A stretch of 64,000 nt of DNA, taken from Cupriavidus consociatus (GTDB lineage Bacteria; Pseudomonadota; Gammaproteobacteria; Burkholderiales; Burkholderiaceae). Positions 53,578 through 62,393 of the stretch are shown here, one piece after another. How positions within the stretch are numbered: position 1 is the first letter of the stretch; each line of letters starts with the position of its first letter. Both the position numbers and the translations under genes were made by a program. Under the pieces are notes generated by a model. It was not told the origin of the DNA and did no database searches. It saw only the letters and a list, made by a program, of their open reading frames with translations. The DNA is taken from assembly GCF_017814975.1 (NCBI RefSeq), contig NZ_JAGIQA010000001.1:1-64000 (forward strand). The letters are read 5' to 3'.

Positions 53578-54942
53578 ATGAATGTCATCTGGGCCCGTTC
53601 CGCGGCTATCCTGATCAGCCTGGTGGTGGTAGCCGCCGGCGTCTTCCTGGCCTTCGGCCCGATCGCCGCACTGGCCCTGGCCTGCGCGGCGCTGTTCGGG
53701 CTGCTTTGCTTCTACCTGTACCAGATCAACCGCCTGTGGAAAGTGCTCGACGCGCCCGTCTATGGCGAGATCCCAAGTGCCGTGGGCTTGTGGGGCGAGG
53801 TGTATTACCGGCTGCACCGGCTGGTCAAGCGCTGGCGCACGCAGGTGCTGCAGGTTGAGCGACAGCACACCCGCTTTATCCAGGCAATCCAGGCTTCGCC
53901 CAACGGCGTGCTGATGCTGGACGATGCCGACCAGATCGAATGGTGCAACGACGTGGCCGAGCAGCACTTCGGCCTGAACGCGCGCCGCGACGTGCGCCAG
54001 CGCATCACGCACCTGATCCGCCGGCCGGAGTTTGTCCACTACCTGACGCGGCAGCGCTTCGATGATCCGCTGGTGATGCGCGACATGGGCGAACACAAGC
54101 ACAGCGTGATCGCGGTGCAGATCCTGCCCTATGGCGACAACCGCAAGCTGGTGATCACGCAGGACATCACCAAGCTGGAAAACACCGAAGCGATGCGCCG
54201 CGATTTCGTCGCCAACGTCTCGCATGAACTCAAGACGCCGCTGACGGTGCTGACGGGTTTCCTGGAGACCGTGCGAGACCTGCCGGTGTCGGAGGACGAT
54301 CGCCGCCGTTATGTCGACATGATGCTGGTGCAGTCGATGCGCATGCAAAGCATCGTCGAAGACCTGCTGGCGCTGGCCAAGCTGGAAAGCGATGCGCAGC
54401 CGCCGGGCAACGACATGGTGGCCGTGGCGGCGATGGTCGCGCACCTGATGCATGATGCCGAGGCGCTGTCGCAAGGCCGGCACAAGATCACGGCCGAGAT
54501 CGACCCCACGGTGGGATTCCGCGGCGCCGAGACCGAGCTGTTGTCGGCGCTGGGCAACCTGGTGTCCAACGCAGTGCGCTACACGCCGGAAGGCGGGCGT
54601 ATCTCGTTGCGGCTGGGCTGGGAAGAGGGACATGCCGTGTTCTCGGTCGCCGACACCGGGCTTGGCATCGCCGCCGAGCATATCCCGCGGCTGACCGAGC
54701 GCTTCTACCGCGTCGACCGCAGCCGTTCGCGCGATACCGGCGGCACCGGGCTGGGCCTGGCCATCGTCAAGCACGTGCTGTCGCGCCACCATGCCGACCT
54801 GCGCGTGACCAGCGAGGAAGGGCGCGGCAGTGTGTTCCGCATCATCTTCCCGCTGGAGCGAAGCGTGCGCAGCCTGCACGACGCGGCCGCCGCCGTGCCG
54901 GTATCGCCGCAGGCACCGGATTCGTCGCGCCGGGCTGCCTGA
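53578..54942 (+). CDS. phoR: phosphate regulon sensor histidine kinase PhoR
   Basis: 454 residues. Two close N-terminal helices (about 6-25 and 28-50), a PAS domain (IQASPNGVLMLDDADQIEWCNDVAEQHF), the H-box FVANVSHELKTPLTVLTGFLE, and the HATPase boxes (NAVRYTPEGG, DTGLGIAAEH, GTGLGLAIVKH). It phosphorylates PhoB when Pst signals low phosphate. No strong ribosome-binding site precedes ATG 53578. Confidence 0.95.
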   Translation: MNVIWARSAAILISLVVVAAGVFLAFGPIAALALACAALFGLLCFYLYQINRLWKVLDAPVYGEIPSAVGLWGEVYYRLHRLVKRWRTQVLQVERQHTRFIQAIQASPNGVLMLDDADQIEWCNDVAEQHFGLNARRDVRQRITHLIRRPEFVHYLTRQRFDDPLVMRDMGEHKHSVIAVQILPYGDNRKLVITQDITKLENTEAMRRDFVANVSHELKTPLTVLTGFLETVRDLPVSEDDRRRYVDMMLVQSMRMQSIVEDLLALAKLESDAQPPGNDMVAVAAMVAHLMHDAEALSQGRHKITAEIDPTVGFRGAETELLSALGNLVSNAVRYTPEGGRISLRLGWEEGHAVFSVADTGLGIAAEHIPRLTERFYRVDRSRSRDTGGTGLGLAIVKHVLSRHHADLRVTSEEGRGSVFRIIFPLERSVRSLHDAAAAVPVSPQAPDSSRRAA

Positions 54943-54967
54943 GCGGTCCGCGCCGCCGGTCCAGCAA

Positions 54968-55001
54968 AGCAACAAGCCCCGCCGCGGCGGGGCTTGTTGC
55001 T
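54968..55001. terminator. bidirectional terminator between phoR and ppk
   Basis: AGCAACAAGCCCCGCC and GGCGGGGCTTGTTGCT, a perfect 16-bp inverted repeat with a two-base centre, followed by TT on plus. It serves the convergent phoR and ppk. Confidence 0.85.
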
Positions 55002-55014
55002 TTCCGGGCAGCAA

Positions 55015-57141
55015 TCACGGATTGCCGCCGAACATCGCCAGCATGTCGTTCTGGCTGACGCGCGGATGCCTGGAGCGGGTCTGCTTGCGCATGTAGTTGC
55101 CGTCGGGCTGCATGATCCATGCGGAAGCATTGTCGCGCAGGTGCACCTGCAGGCTTTCCTTGATCACGCGCGCCTTCAGCGCCTTGTCGAGCACCGGGAA
55201 CGCCACCTCGACGCGGCGGAACAGGTTGCGGTCCATCCAGTCCGCGCTGGACAAGTACAGCACCTCTTCGCCTGCCGCGCGGAAATAATAGACGCGATGG
55301 TGTTCCAGGAACCGCCCGACGATGGACCGCACCGAGATGTTCTCGGACATGCCCGGCACGCCCGGCATCAGTGCGCAGACGCCGCGCACGATCAGGTCGA
55401 TTTTCACTCCCGCGCGCGAGGCCTTGTACAGCTCGTCGATGATCGACGCCTCCAGCAGCGCATTCATCTTGGCGATGATCCGGGCCGGCTTGCCGGCGCG
55501 CGCGTTGCGGGCTTCGGCGCGGATATGCTCGACCAGGTTGGTCTGCATGGTGAACGGCGACTGCCACAGGTGGTTCAGCCGGATCGTGCCGGCGGTGCCG
55601 GTCAGCAGCTGGAACACATGGTGCACGTCTTCGCAGATCGCCTCATCGGCGGTCAGCAACCCGAAATCGGTGTAAAGGCGCGCAGTGCGCGGATGGTAGT
55701 TGCCCGTGCCCAGGTGGGCGTAGCGGCGCAGCTTGACTTGCTTGGCCTTGGGGCCGGCCGGCTCGCGGCGAACGATCAGCAGCATCTTGGCGTGGCACTT
55801 GTGGCCGACCACGCCATAGATCACGTGAGCGCCTGCCGATTCCAGCCGCTCGGCCCAGTTGATGTTGGTCTCTTCGTCGAAGCGCGCAAGCAGTTCCACC
55901 ACCACCGTGACTTCCTTGCCGTTGCGCGCGGCGGTCATCAGCGCTTCCATCACCAGCGACTCGTTGCCGGTGCGGTACACGGTCTGCTTGATCGCGACCA
56001 CGTTGGGATCGGCGGCGGCCAGTTGCAGCAGATCGAGCACCGAGCTGAAGCTCTCGTACGGATGGTGCAGCAGCACATCCTGCTGGCGCATCACGTCGAA
56101 CATCGAGGCCCCCGCGGCAAACGCCTTCACCGGTGCCGGCACATAGGGCGTGTACTTGAGGGCGGGGCGATCGACCATGTCGGGGATCTGCATCAGCCGC
56201 ACCAGGTTCACCGGGCCGGAAACACGGTAAAGGTCCTGTTCGCTCAGGCCCGATTCCAGCAGCAGCCGGCGCGACAGCGGAGCCGGCGTGTCGGAGGACA
56301 CCTCCAGCCGCACCGTGTCGCCGAAATGACGAGTCGGCAGTTCGCCCTGCAGCGCTTCACGCAGGTCGGTGATCTCGTCCTCGGAAACGAACAGGTCGGA
56401 ATTGCGCGTGACGCGAAACTGGTAGCAGCCGTGCACCGCGATCGCCGGGAACAACTCATGCACGAAGCCCTGCATGAACGACGACAGCATCACGAAGCCG
56501 AACGGGTAGCCCGACAGCTTCTCCGGCATCTTCACCACGCGCGGCAGCGCGCGCGGCGCCTGCACGATGGCGAGGTCGGCGTCGCGGCCGAAAGCATCCT
56601 TGCCGGACAGCTCGACCACGAAGTTCAGGCTCTTGTTGAGCACGCGCGGGAAGGGATGGGCGGGGTCCAGCGCGATCGGCGTCAGCACAGGTGCCAGCTC
56701 ACGCTGGAAGAACTCGCGCGCCCATTCGCGCTGCGCGTCAGTCCAGGTTGTGGTCAGGTGGAAAAAGACACCTTCTTTTTCAAGAAGTGGAAAAATGGTG
56801 TTCTGCAGCATGTCATACTGCGAAGCAACAAGCCGCTGCGTGCGCTCGGTGACAAGCTGGTAAGTCTGCTGGAAGGACAGCCCGTCCGGCGTCAGCCCCG
56901 AAGCGTTGTCGCGCATCTGTTCCTTCAGGCCCGCCATGCGGATTTCAAAGAACTCGTCCAGATTGCTGGACACGATGCAGATAAACTTCAGCCTTTCTAG
57001 CGCCGGTACCTTAGGATCCGCGGCTTGCGCCAGTACGCGGGCATTGAATTCCAGGATGCCCAGCTCCCGATTGAGCAGCGTGCTGGACGGCGTCGTCGAC
57101 ATGATCATGACCTTCTTTTGGTAATGTGGCGACTTTTTCAT
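55015..57141 (-). CDS. ppk: polyphosphate kinase 1
   Basis: 708 residues. Makes long-chain polyphosphate from ATP. N-terminal NRELGILEFNARVLAQAADPKVPALERLKFICIVSSNLDEFFEIRMAGL; the autophosphorylated His is in VIYGVVGHKCHAKMLLI; GTGNYHPRTARLYTDFGLL and the C-terminal domain are complete. The start could be ATG 57141 or the internal ATGs at 57108/57102 (MSTTPSSTLLNREL); the shorter form resembles other betaproteobacterial Ppk. The upstream region shared with ppx carries several TGTCA motifs. Confidence 0.96.
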   Translation of the reverse strand: MKKSPHYQKKVMIMSTTPSSTLLNRELGILEFNARVLAQAADPKVPALERLKFICIVSSNLDEFFEIRMAGLKEQMRDNASGLTPDGLSFQQTYQLVTERTQRLVASQYDMLQNTIFPLLEKEGVFFHLTTTWTDAQREWAREFFQRELAPVLTPIALDPAHPFPRVLNKSLNFVVELSGKDAFGRDADLAIVQAPRALPRVVKMPEKLSGYPFGFVMLSSFMQGFVHELFPAIAVHGCYQFRVTRNSDLFVSEDEITDLREALQGELPTRHFGDTVRLEVSSDTPAPLSRRLLLESGLSEQDLYRVSGPVNLVRLMQIPDMVDRPALKYTPYVPAPVKAFAAGASMFDVMRQQDVLLHHPYESFSSVLDLLQLAAADPNVVAIKQTVYRTGNESLVMEALMTAARNGKEVTVVVELLARFDEETNINWAERLESAGAHVIYGVVGHKCHAKMLLIVRREPAGPKAKQVKLRRYAHLGTGNYHPRTARLYTDFGLLTADEAICEDVHHVFQLLTGTAGTIRLNHLWQSPFTMQTNLVEHIRAEARNARAGKPARIIAKMNALLEASIIDELYKASRAGVKIDLIVRGVCALMPGVPGMSENISVRSIVGRFLEHHRVYYFRAAGEEVLYLSSADWMDRNLFRRVEVAFPVLDKALKARVIKESLQVHLRDNASAWIMQPDGNYMRKQTRSRHPRVSQNDMLAMFGGNP

Positions 57142-57148
57142 AAAATCG

Positions 57149-57196
57149 TGTCACTTTTATGACAGTTTGATTTTGTCATGAGGCGGACATGACAAG
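57149..57196. promoter_or_regulatory. TGTCA-rich control region between ppk and ppx
   Basis: Four TGTCA/TGACA pentamers lie here: TGTCAC and TGACAG 11 bases apart (57150-57166), and a perfect inverted repeat TTGTCATG, seven bases, CATGACAA (57173-57195). PhoB control of ppk is established in E. coli. No canonical box with a well-placed -10 is evident, so this is a candidate only. Confidence 0.5.
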
Positions 57197-57290
57197 GACA
57201 TATTTTTCCGGGGCGCGAGCCGCGGCAGCGGGACGATCTACCCGGGCCGGGCTACGCAACACGACCGCGAACCAGCCCTCCTAGCACACG

Positions 57291-58823
57291 ATGAACAACA
57301 CTCCACGCCTGCTCGCCGCCGTCGACATGGGCTCGAACAGTTTCCGCCTGATGATCGGGCGGGTGGACGAGACCACCACGGCCAACGGTACCGCGAGCCA
57401 GATCTTCCAGGTCGACGCCCTGCGTGAGCCAGTGCGGCTGGCGGCTGGCCTGACGCCCGACAAGTACCTCGACCAGCCCGCGCGCCGGCGCGGCATCGAT
57501 GCGCTGCGGCGTTTCGGCGACCGCCTGCGCGACTTTGCGCCCGAGCAGGTGCGTGCGGTCGCCACCAATACGCTGCGCGTCGCCAAGAATGCATCCGAGT
57601 TCCTGATCGAGGCCGAGAACGCGCTCGGATTCCCGATCGAAGTCATCGCCGGGCGCGAAGAAGCGCGGCTGATCTATCTGGGCGCTTCGCACGATGCGCC
57701 GGCCTGCCAGGGCAACCGGCTGGTGGTGGACATCGGCGGCGGCTCGACTGAATTCATCATCGGCAGCGGCTACCAGTCCAAGCTGATGGAAAGCCTGTAC
57801 ATCGGCTGCGTATCGCATAGCCGGCAGTTCTTCCCCAGCGGCAATGTCGACGAATACGCGATGAAGCAGGCCGAGCTGGCCGCGCGCCGCGAGATCCAGG
57901 TGCTGGTGCGCCAGTACCGCGCCGCCGGCTGGGAGCAGGCGGTAGGTTCGTCCGGCACCGCGCGCGCGCTGGCCGAGCTGATCGAGCTCAACGGCATGAA
58001 CGACAACCCGGCTGACCACGGCATCACGCGCGAAGGACTGGAGCGCCTCAAGCGCGCGCTGATCAAGGCCGAAAACACCAACCGCGTCAAGCTTACCGGG
58101 CTGAAGGCGGACCGCATCCCGGTGCTGCCGGGCGGGTTGTCGATCATGCTGGGCGTGTTCGCCGAACTCGACATCGACCGCATGGACGTCACCGACGGCG
58201 CGTTGCGCCTGGGTGTGCTCTACGACCTGCTGGGGCGCAGCCACCATGAGGACATGCGCACCGTCACGGTCGACCAGTTCATGCGCCGCTATGGCGTTGA
58301 CCGTGCCCAGGCAGGGCGCGTACGCGGTACCTCGCAGGCGCTGCTGGCACAGTTCCCGGATCCCGCCAACGAACGGCGCGATGACAACCTGGCGCTGCTG
58401 GGCTGGGCCGCGAGTTTGCATGAGATCGGCATGTCGATCTCGCACAGCGGCTACCACAAGCATTCGGCGTATATCGCCACGCATGCGGACATGCCGGGCT
58501 TCTCCAAGACCGACCAGGCGCGGCTGGCCACGTTGCTGCTGGGACATGCGGGCAAGCTTGGCAAGCTGTCGGGCAGCGGCAAGTTCGTCGACTGGCGCAT
58601 GCTGTTCAGCCTGCGCCTTGCCTTCGTGCTGTGCCGGCGCCGTTCGGATGTCGGCTCGCCCGATATCCGCGTCAGCCAGCTGTCCGAGGCGCTCGACGAG
58701 GGCTTCGAGGTGCGCCTGCCCAAGATGTGGATCGAGGCCAATCCGCTGATCGAATACAGCCTCGCGCAGGAGGCCGACGAATGGCAGCGGATCGGCAAGC
58801 GCTACAAGGTCGTCTACGACTGA
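57291..58823 (+). CDS. ppx: exopolyphosphatase / guanosine pentaphosphate phosphatase
   Basis: 510 residues. Removes terminal phosphate from polyphosphate. ASKHA fold: LAAVDMGSNSFRLMIGRV, AGREEARLIYLGA, VVDIGGGSTEFIIG, AVGSSGTARALAELI and ALRLGVLYDLLGR; the C-terminal helical HD-like part (about 310-505) is complete. Divergent from ppk, the usual betaproteobacterial layout. The ribosome-binding site before ATG 57291 is weak. Confidence 0.95.
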   Translation: MNNTPRLLAAVDMGSNSFRLMIGRVDETTTANGTASQIFQVDALREPVRLAAGLTPDKYLDQPARRRGIDALRRFGDRLRDFAPEQVRAVATNTLRVAKNASEFLIEAENALGFPIEVIAGREEARLIYLGASHDAPACQGNRLVVDIGGGSTEFIIGSGYQSKLMESLYIGCVSHSRQFFPSGNVDEYAMKQAELAARREIQVLVRQYRAAGWEQAVGSSGTARALAELIELNGMNDNPADHGITREGLERLKRALIKAENTNRVKLTGLKADRIPVLPGGLSIMLGVFAELDIDRMDVTDGALRLGVLYDLLGRSHHEDMRTVTVDQFMRRYGVDRAQAGRVRGTSQALLAQFPDPANERRDDNLALLGWAASLHEIGMSISHSGYHKHSAYIATHADMPGFSKTDQARLATLLLGHAGKLGKLSGSGKFVDWRMLFSLRLAFVLCRRRSDVGSPDIRVSQLSEALDEGFEVRLPKMWIEANPLIEYSLAQEADEWQRIGKRYKVVYD

Positions 58824-58846
58824 CGAACGACTGAGCGTGAAGGAGG

Positions 58847-58867
58847 GGGCCGCCGCTCGGGCGGCCC
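58847..58867. terminator. GC hairpin between convergent ppx and olsB-like gene
   Basis: GGGCCGCC, 5-base loop, GGCGGCCC. No T-run on either side, so termination strength is uncertain. Confidence 0.5.
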
Positions 58868-58870
58868 GGA

Positions 58871-59710
58871 TCATACGGCCTGGTTCAGGCCGAGGAAGTG
58901 GCGGGCGTAGCGCGGGTTCATGTCGTTCACGCGCAGCAGTGTCAGGAAATCGGCCACGTTGAAATCCGGATCCCACGCCGGCTGGCCGCAGATCTTTGCC
59001 CCGAGGCGCAGGTAGCCCTTGATCAGCGCGGGCGGGTCGACCTCGAGCTGCTGGTTCAGGTCTTCCACCGGCAGCGGCAGACGCGGAAAGGCATGGTATT
59101 CGATCGGTGCCAGGAAACGCTCGCTGAACAGCCGGTGCAGGCTGGCCGCATAGTGGCCGCCGTCGCTCATCGGCACGCTGGCGCAGCCCAGCATCGACTC
59201 GATGCCCCAGCGCTGCAGATACTCGCCCAGCCCGCCCCACAGCGCCATGATGACGCTGCCCGAGCGATAGTCGCGGTGCACGCAGGAGCGGCCCAGTTCC
59301 AGCATCTTGGGGCGCAGGTGGGAAAGGCGAACCAGGTCGAATTCCGATTCCGCGTACAGGCAGCCCAGGCGCTTGGCCTGGTGCGGCGGCAGCACGCGGT
59401 AGGTGCCGACCACGCGCAGCGTGGCCATGTCGCGTACGATCAGGTGGTCGCAGTAGCCATCGAACATGTCGATGTCCAGCTCGGGCACCGACGACGTCAG
59501 GCGTGCGCCCATCTCTTCGGCGAACACCTTGTAACGCAGGCGCTGTGCCTCGACTACTTCGTCCTGGTGGCGCGCCCACGCCACGCTGAGAGCAGGCGAC
59601 TCACTTGCCTTATCCGATTGGCGATGAAGACGGCTCCGCGCCGTCTGGCCGGCAAGGCCATTGGGCAAAGAGTCGAAAAGCGGCTGGGTCGGCGTGGGGA
59701 GGTCTCGCAT
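58871..59710 (-). CDS. olsB: OlsB-like N-acyltransferase (ornithine lipid synthesis)
   Basis: 279 residues from ATG 59710 (AAAGGAC ribosome-binding site). A GNAT-related fold of the hemolysin/OlsB group: RLRYKVFAEEMGARL, DMFDGYCDHLIVRDM, VVGTYRVLPPHQ, LYAESEFDLVRL, LELGRSCVHRDYRSGSVIMALWGGLGEYL and SMLGCASVPMSDGGHYAAS. OlsB adds a 3-hydroxy-fatty acyl group to ornithine, the first step to the phosphorus-free ornithine lipid. The four-unit Pho-box array directly upstream supports this role under phosphate starvation. Longer frames lie upstream of that promoter. An OlsA partner is not in the window. Confidence 0.82.
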   Translation of the reverse strand: MRDLPTPTQPLFDSLPNGLAGQTARSRLHRQSDKASESPALSVAWARHQDEVVEAQRLRYKVFAEEMGARLTSSVPELDIDMFDGYCDHLIVRDMATLRVVGTYRVLPPHQAKRLGCLYAESEFDLVRLSHLRPKMLELGRSCVHRDYRSGSVIMALWGGLGEYLQRWGIESMLGCASVPMSDGGHYAASLHRLFSERFLAPIEYHAFPRLPLPVEDLNQQLEVDPPALIKGYLRLGAKICGQPAWDPDFNVADFLTLLRVNDMNPRYARHFLGLNQAV

Positions 59711-59746
59711 CAGTATGTCCTTTTGGTGACGAAACTGTTGCGATGC

Positions 59747-59801
59747 AATGTAGTGAGCCGCGGTGACAGTGCCGTGACCCGGCGATGACGCTTCCGTGAC
59801 G
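59747..59801 (-). promoter_or_regulatory. four-unit PhoB box array and -10 of the olsB-like gene
   Basis: Reading the minus strand: CGTCAC (59801-59796), CGTCAT (59790-59785), GGTCAC (59779-59774), TGTCAC (59768-59763), each start exactly 11 bases from the next. Ten bases after the last comes TACATT (59752-59747), the -10. The same 10-base distance is found at pstS (47985 to 47996). Confidence 0.85.
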
Positions 59802-60087
59802 TCGGGCGCGCCGCTGGTAGCGTTGCCGGTAGCGCCGTTGCACGGCCGGGCGGCTTCGGGGGAAGGGTCTGCCGGCGCGCTGGCGCCTTGGCGGGGACGA
59901 TGGGGGTCCGGCGGGCAATCCATGGGAAATCTCCGAGTCACCTGCGGTCGAAGCCCATGCCTGGCACGGCGAGGGCGGCGCGGCCAGGGGGCGGCGCCGT
60001 AGCGACTCTAGGGAGCGGAGAATCCGGCTGCCATCAGCTATTTCAGATTTTGCCGGGCGCGACCAGGCCGGATATGCCAGAGGCCGC

Positions 60088-60109
60088 AGCCGGCTTTTTC
60101 GGGCCGGCT
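60088..60109. other. short inverted repeat between sixA and the olsB-like gene
   Basis: AGCCGGC, eight bases (TTTTTCGG), GCCGGCT. No terminator tail on the sixA side. It may be a structured 3' end of the minus-strand sixA transcript. Confidence 0.35.
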
Positions 60110-60141
60110 GGGGTTGCGAATTTGGAAATATCCGGACTTCG

Positions 60142-60618
60142 TCAGAGAAATTCGGGATTGATGACGGCGCGCAGCACGGTCTGCGCCTCGCTTTCGCGGG
60201 TCCGTCCGGTCAGCCACCAGATGCCTGCCTTGCGCACGCTCCAGTCCATCTCGCTGCCGGCCAGAAGCAGGCTGGCGACGCGGCCAATCCACGGTTGGTG
60301 CCCGACCACCACCACGTGCTCGGTGCGTTCGGGCCACTGGACCGCGGCCAGCACCGAACTCACGTCGGCGCCGGGGGCCAGCGCCTCGACGATCTGCGCG
60401 TCGCCCGTCAGAGCCGCCGCGGTTTCGCGGGTGCGTACGGAGGGACTGCACAGCACGCGCGTATCCGACGGCAGGTGCGCACGCAGCCATTTGGCGGACG
60501 CCTCCGCCTGCTTGCGGCCGCGACGCGTCAGGGGCCGCTGCATGTCAGCGTGGCGGCTCAGGCTGAGCGCGTCAGGGAGGTCTTCGGCTTCGGCATGGCG
60601 CCATAGGATCAGGTTCAT
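60142..60618 (-). CDS. sixA: phosphohistidine phosphatase SixA
   Basis: 158 residues from ATG 60618. Histidine phosphatase superfamily, small SixA branch: ILWRHAEAED (catalytic RHAE, His8), LTRRGRKQAEASAKWLRAHL, VLCSPSVRTRETA, and VVVGHQPWIGRVASLLLAG with the second catalytic His. It removes phosphate from phospho-His proteins, for example the HPt domain of ArcB or PTS proteins. It often sits near ppk/ppx in betaproteobacteria. Confidence 0.9.
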   Translation of the reverse strand: MNLILWRHAEAEDLPDALSLSRHADMQRPLTRRGRKQAEASAKWLRAHLPSDTRVLCSPSVRTRETAAALTGDAQIVEALAPGADVSSVLAAVQWPERTEHVVVVGHQPWIGRVASLLLAGSEMDWSVRKAGIWWLTGRTRESEAQTVLRAVINPEFL

Positions 60619-60836
60619 GTCGGACGTGGCGATGGTGAAGCTTCGAGTATGGTGAAGCCGCCCGGCCAGCGCAAGCGGATGGCCGGCGCCACGAATGGCC
60701 GTAAACGAAATCGGGCTGCCCGTGGGGCAGCCCGCAAGTGTATCCGGGCGCGGTGCCAGTTCCATGGCAGCGCGTCTGCAACGCCCCGGAATCCACTTGT
60801 GACGGCGGGAGCGGCGGGCTCCGGCCGTGCGAAGAC

Positions 60837-61058
60837 TCAGGACTTGTGGCGGAAGTTGATGCGGCCCTTGGTCAGGTCGTAGGGCGACATTTCCAGGGTC
60901 ACGCGGTCGCCGGCCAGGATGCGGATGCGGTGCTTCTGCATCTTGCCCGAAGCGTATGCCCAGATTTCCACGCCGTTTTCCAGCGTGACACGATAGCGGT
61001 TGTCAGGCAGGGCTTCCGACACCACGCCGCCAAATTCAATGAGTTCTTCCTTAGCCAA
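60837..61058 (-). CDS. infA: translation initiation factor IF-1
   Basis: 73 residues from TTG 61058. OB-fold: [66 protein letters not shown]. It binds the ribosomal A site during initiation. A good GGAAAG ribosome-binding site 5-6 bases upstream supports the TTG start; an in-frame ATG 36 bases further upstream has no ribosome-binding site. Since it stands outside the ribosomal protein operon, it is likely the second infA copy usual in Burkholderiales. Confidence 0.93.
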   Translation of the reverse strand: MAKEELIEFGGVVSEALPDNRYRVTLENGVEIWAYASGKMQKHRIRILAGDRVTLEMSPYDLTKGRINFRHKS

Positions 61059-61707
61059 TCTGCTTTCCTTTTCGGCAGCCCGCGAAGGCTGCATGGTTGC
61101 GTTATCAAAAATTCCGGTCCGGTTCGGCCGGGCCGAGGGCACGGCGCGAACCAGCGCACATTCGCCAGGCTGGCGAACCGCGCCATTGAAGTCGTTCGGG
61201 GCAGGCGCACGCGGACTCCCGCGCGGCGCCACGCGTGGCGCCAGATACTCGATCCATGCCGGTCGCGCCTCGGCCAGGCGGGCGCGGATTGCCTGGCGTG
61301 GACACTGCCGGTGACGGCCTGGGTGGCCGTTCGCTACGCGGAGCAGGGCGGGCAGGTGTACCCGGTGGTTCGCCAGTTCTGGTGTCGCCGCGGATGGCCG
61401 CGCCGGCTTGCTGCTGAGCGCTCGCAAGAGCGCGCTGGTGAGAACGCCCGGTTACAGGGATGCACGGACACCCCGGGGCTACTTGCTCCGGTATTGTATC
61501 ACGTACGCAGTTGCAGCATTGCCCCCGCGAACACAGGCAGCCGGTGAGGCAATGGCGCCTTGTGCAGTGCACGGTCCGTGGGATGTCTGGTGACGCGTGA
61601 ATCACCTGGTGTGTCCGGCATGCCTTGGTATTTGCCCCGTATGAGCTAGAACTAACTCGTACGGCCGCCTGCAGTCAGCTGGGCCGGAATCTCGCAAGGA
61701 GACTGCC
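61059..61707. other. 649-bp spacer upstream of infA
   Basis: I find no gene here with convincing start and homology. Visible items: a perfect palindrome TTCGCCAG-G-CTGGCGAA at 61161-61177, and TACAAT on the minus strand (61498-61493), about 435 bases before infA, which could be a distant promoter. Long open frames on both strands read as low-complexity Arg/Pro/Ala sequence typical of GC-rich DNA shadows. Confidence 0.45.
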
Positions 61708-62229
61708 ATGGAACTCCATCTGGATTCGCACCGCTACGTCCGCTGCACGCCGGACTGGCGGGCCGCGGTGGTGGCCGGGCTGATCGCCGGCGCAGTCTAC
61801 ATGGTGCTTGAACTGCTGACGGCGCGCTTCCTGATGTACCAGGGCGCCTGGGGCACGGTGAAAATGGTGGCGGCCATTATCCTCGGTCGAGAAGCGCTCT
61901 CCGCCGATGCCTTCAACTGGACCGTAGTGCTGTCGGCGGGCACCGTTCATTTCGCACTGTCGATCATACTTTCGGCAGTGCTGGCGATGATCCTGTCGTC
62001 ATTCCGGCTCGATTCCAGCATGGGGCTGGCGTCGCTGGTCGGCATCGTGTTCGGCGTGGTGGTCTACCTGATCAATTTCTATGTGTTCGGCCGCTATTTC
62101 AACTGGTTCGACGAGGCGCGCGGGTGGGAAAGCCTGTTCGCCCACGCACTGTTCGGGCTGGTCGCGGCGGATGTGTACGTCAATCTCGAGCGGCGCCGCG
62201 GCGACACCGCCGGCCCGCAGCAGGCCTGA
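61708..62229 (+). CDS. four-helix membrane protein of unknown function
   Basis: 173 residues with a strong AAGGAG ribosome-binding site before ATG 61708. Helices at about 18-42, 65-95, 105-125 and 140-155 (AAVVAGLIAGAVYMVLELL; WTVVLSAGTVHFALSIILSAVLAMIL; SLVGIVFGVVVYLINFYVFG; ALFGLVAADVYVNL). The end is polar. It resembles a family of uncharacterised betaproteobacterial membrane proteins; function unknown. Confidence 0.78.
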   Translation: MELHLDSHRYVRCTPDWRAAVVAGLIAGAVYMVLELLTARFLMYQGAWGTVKMVAAIILGREALSADAFNWTVVLSAGTVHFALSIILSAVLAMILSSFRLDSSMGLASLVGIVFGVVVYLINFYVFGRYFNWFDEARGWESLFAHALFGLVAADVYVNLERRRGDTAGPQQA

Positions 62230-62393
62230 GAAGGCCTGTCTGGTGCCGATGCGCCGGCCGTCTCCAACCGGCCGGCGCCTTCAGCTAGCCCATCTGGTTG
62301 ATATGACGTTTGGCGCCCCCGCACTACGCTAGAGGCAAACGACCATAGCGGCCGCCGCCAACGTGCCTTGTGGACGGCCACACCGGAGTGCCC

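Noticed and set aside
54994..57000. Long plus-strand frame antisense to ppk
   Set aside because: ppk is fully intact on the minus strand; the plus frame has no family resemblance and no suitable start site.
61105..61605. 166-codon minus-strand frame upstream of infA
   Set aside because: Cys/Pro/Arg-rich low-complexity sequence without ribosome-binding site or family resemblance.
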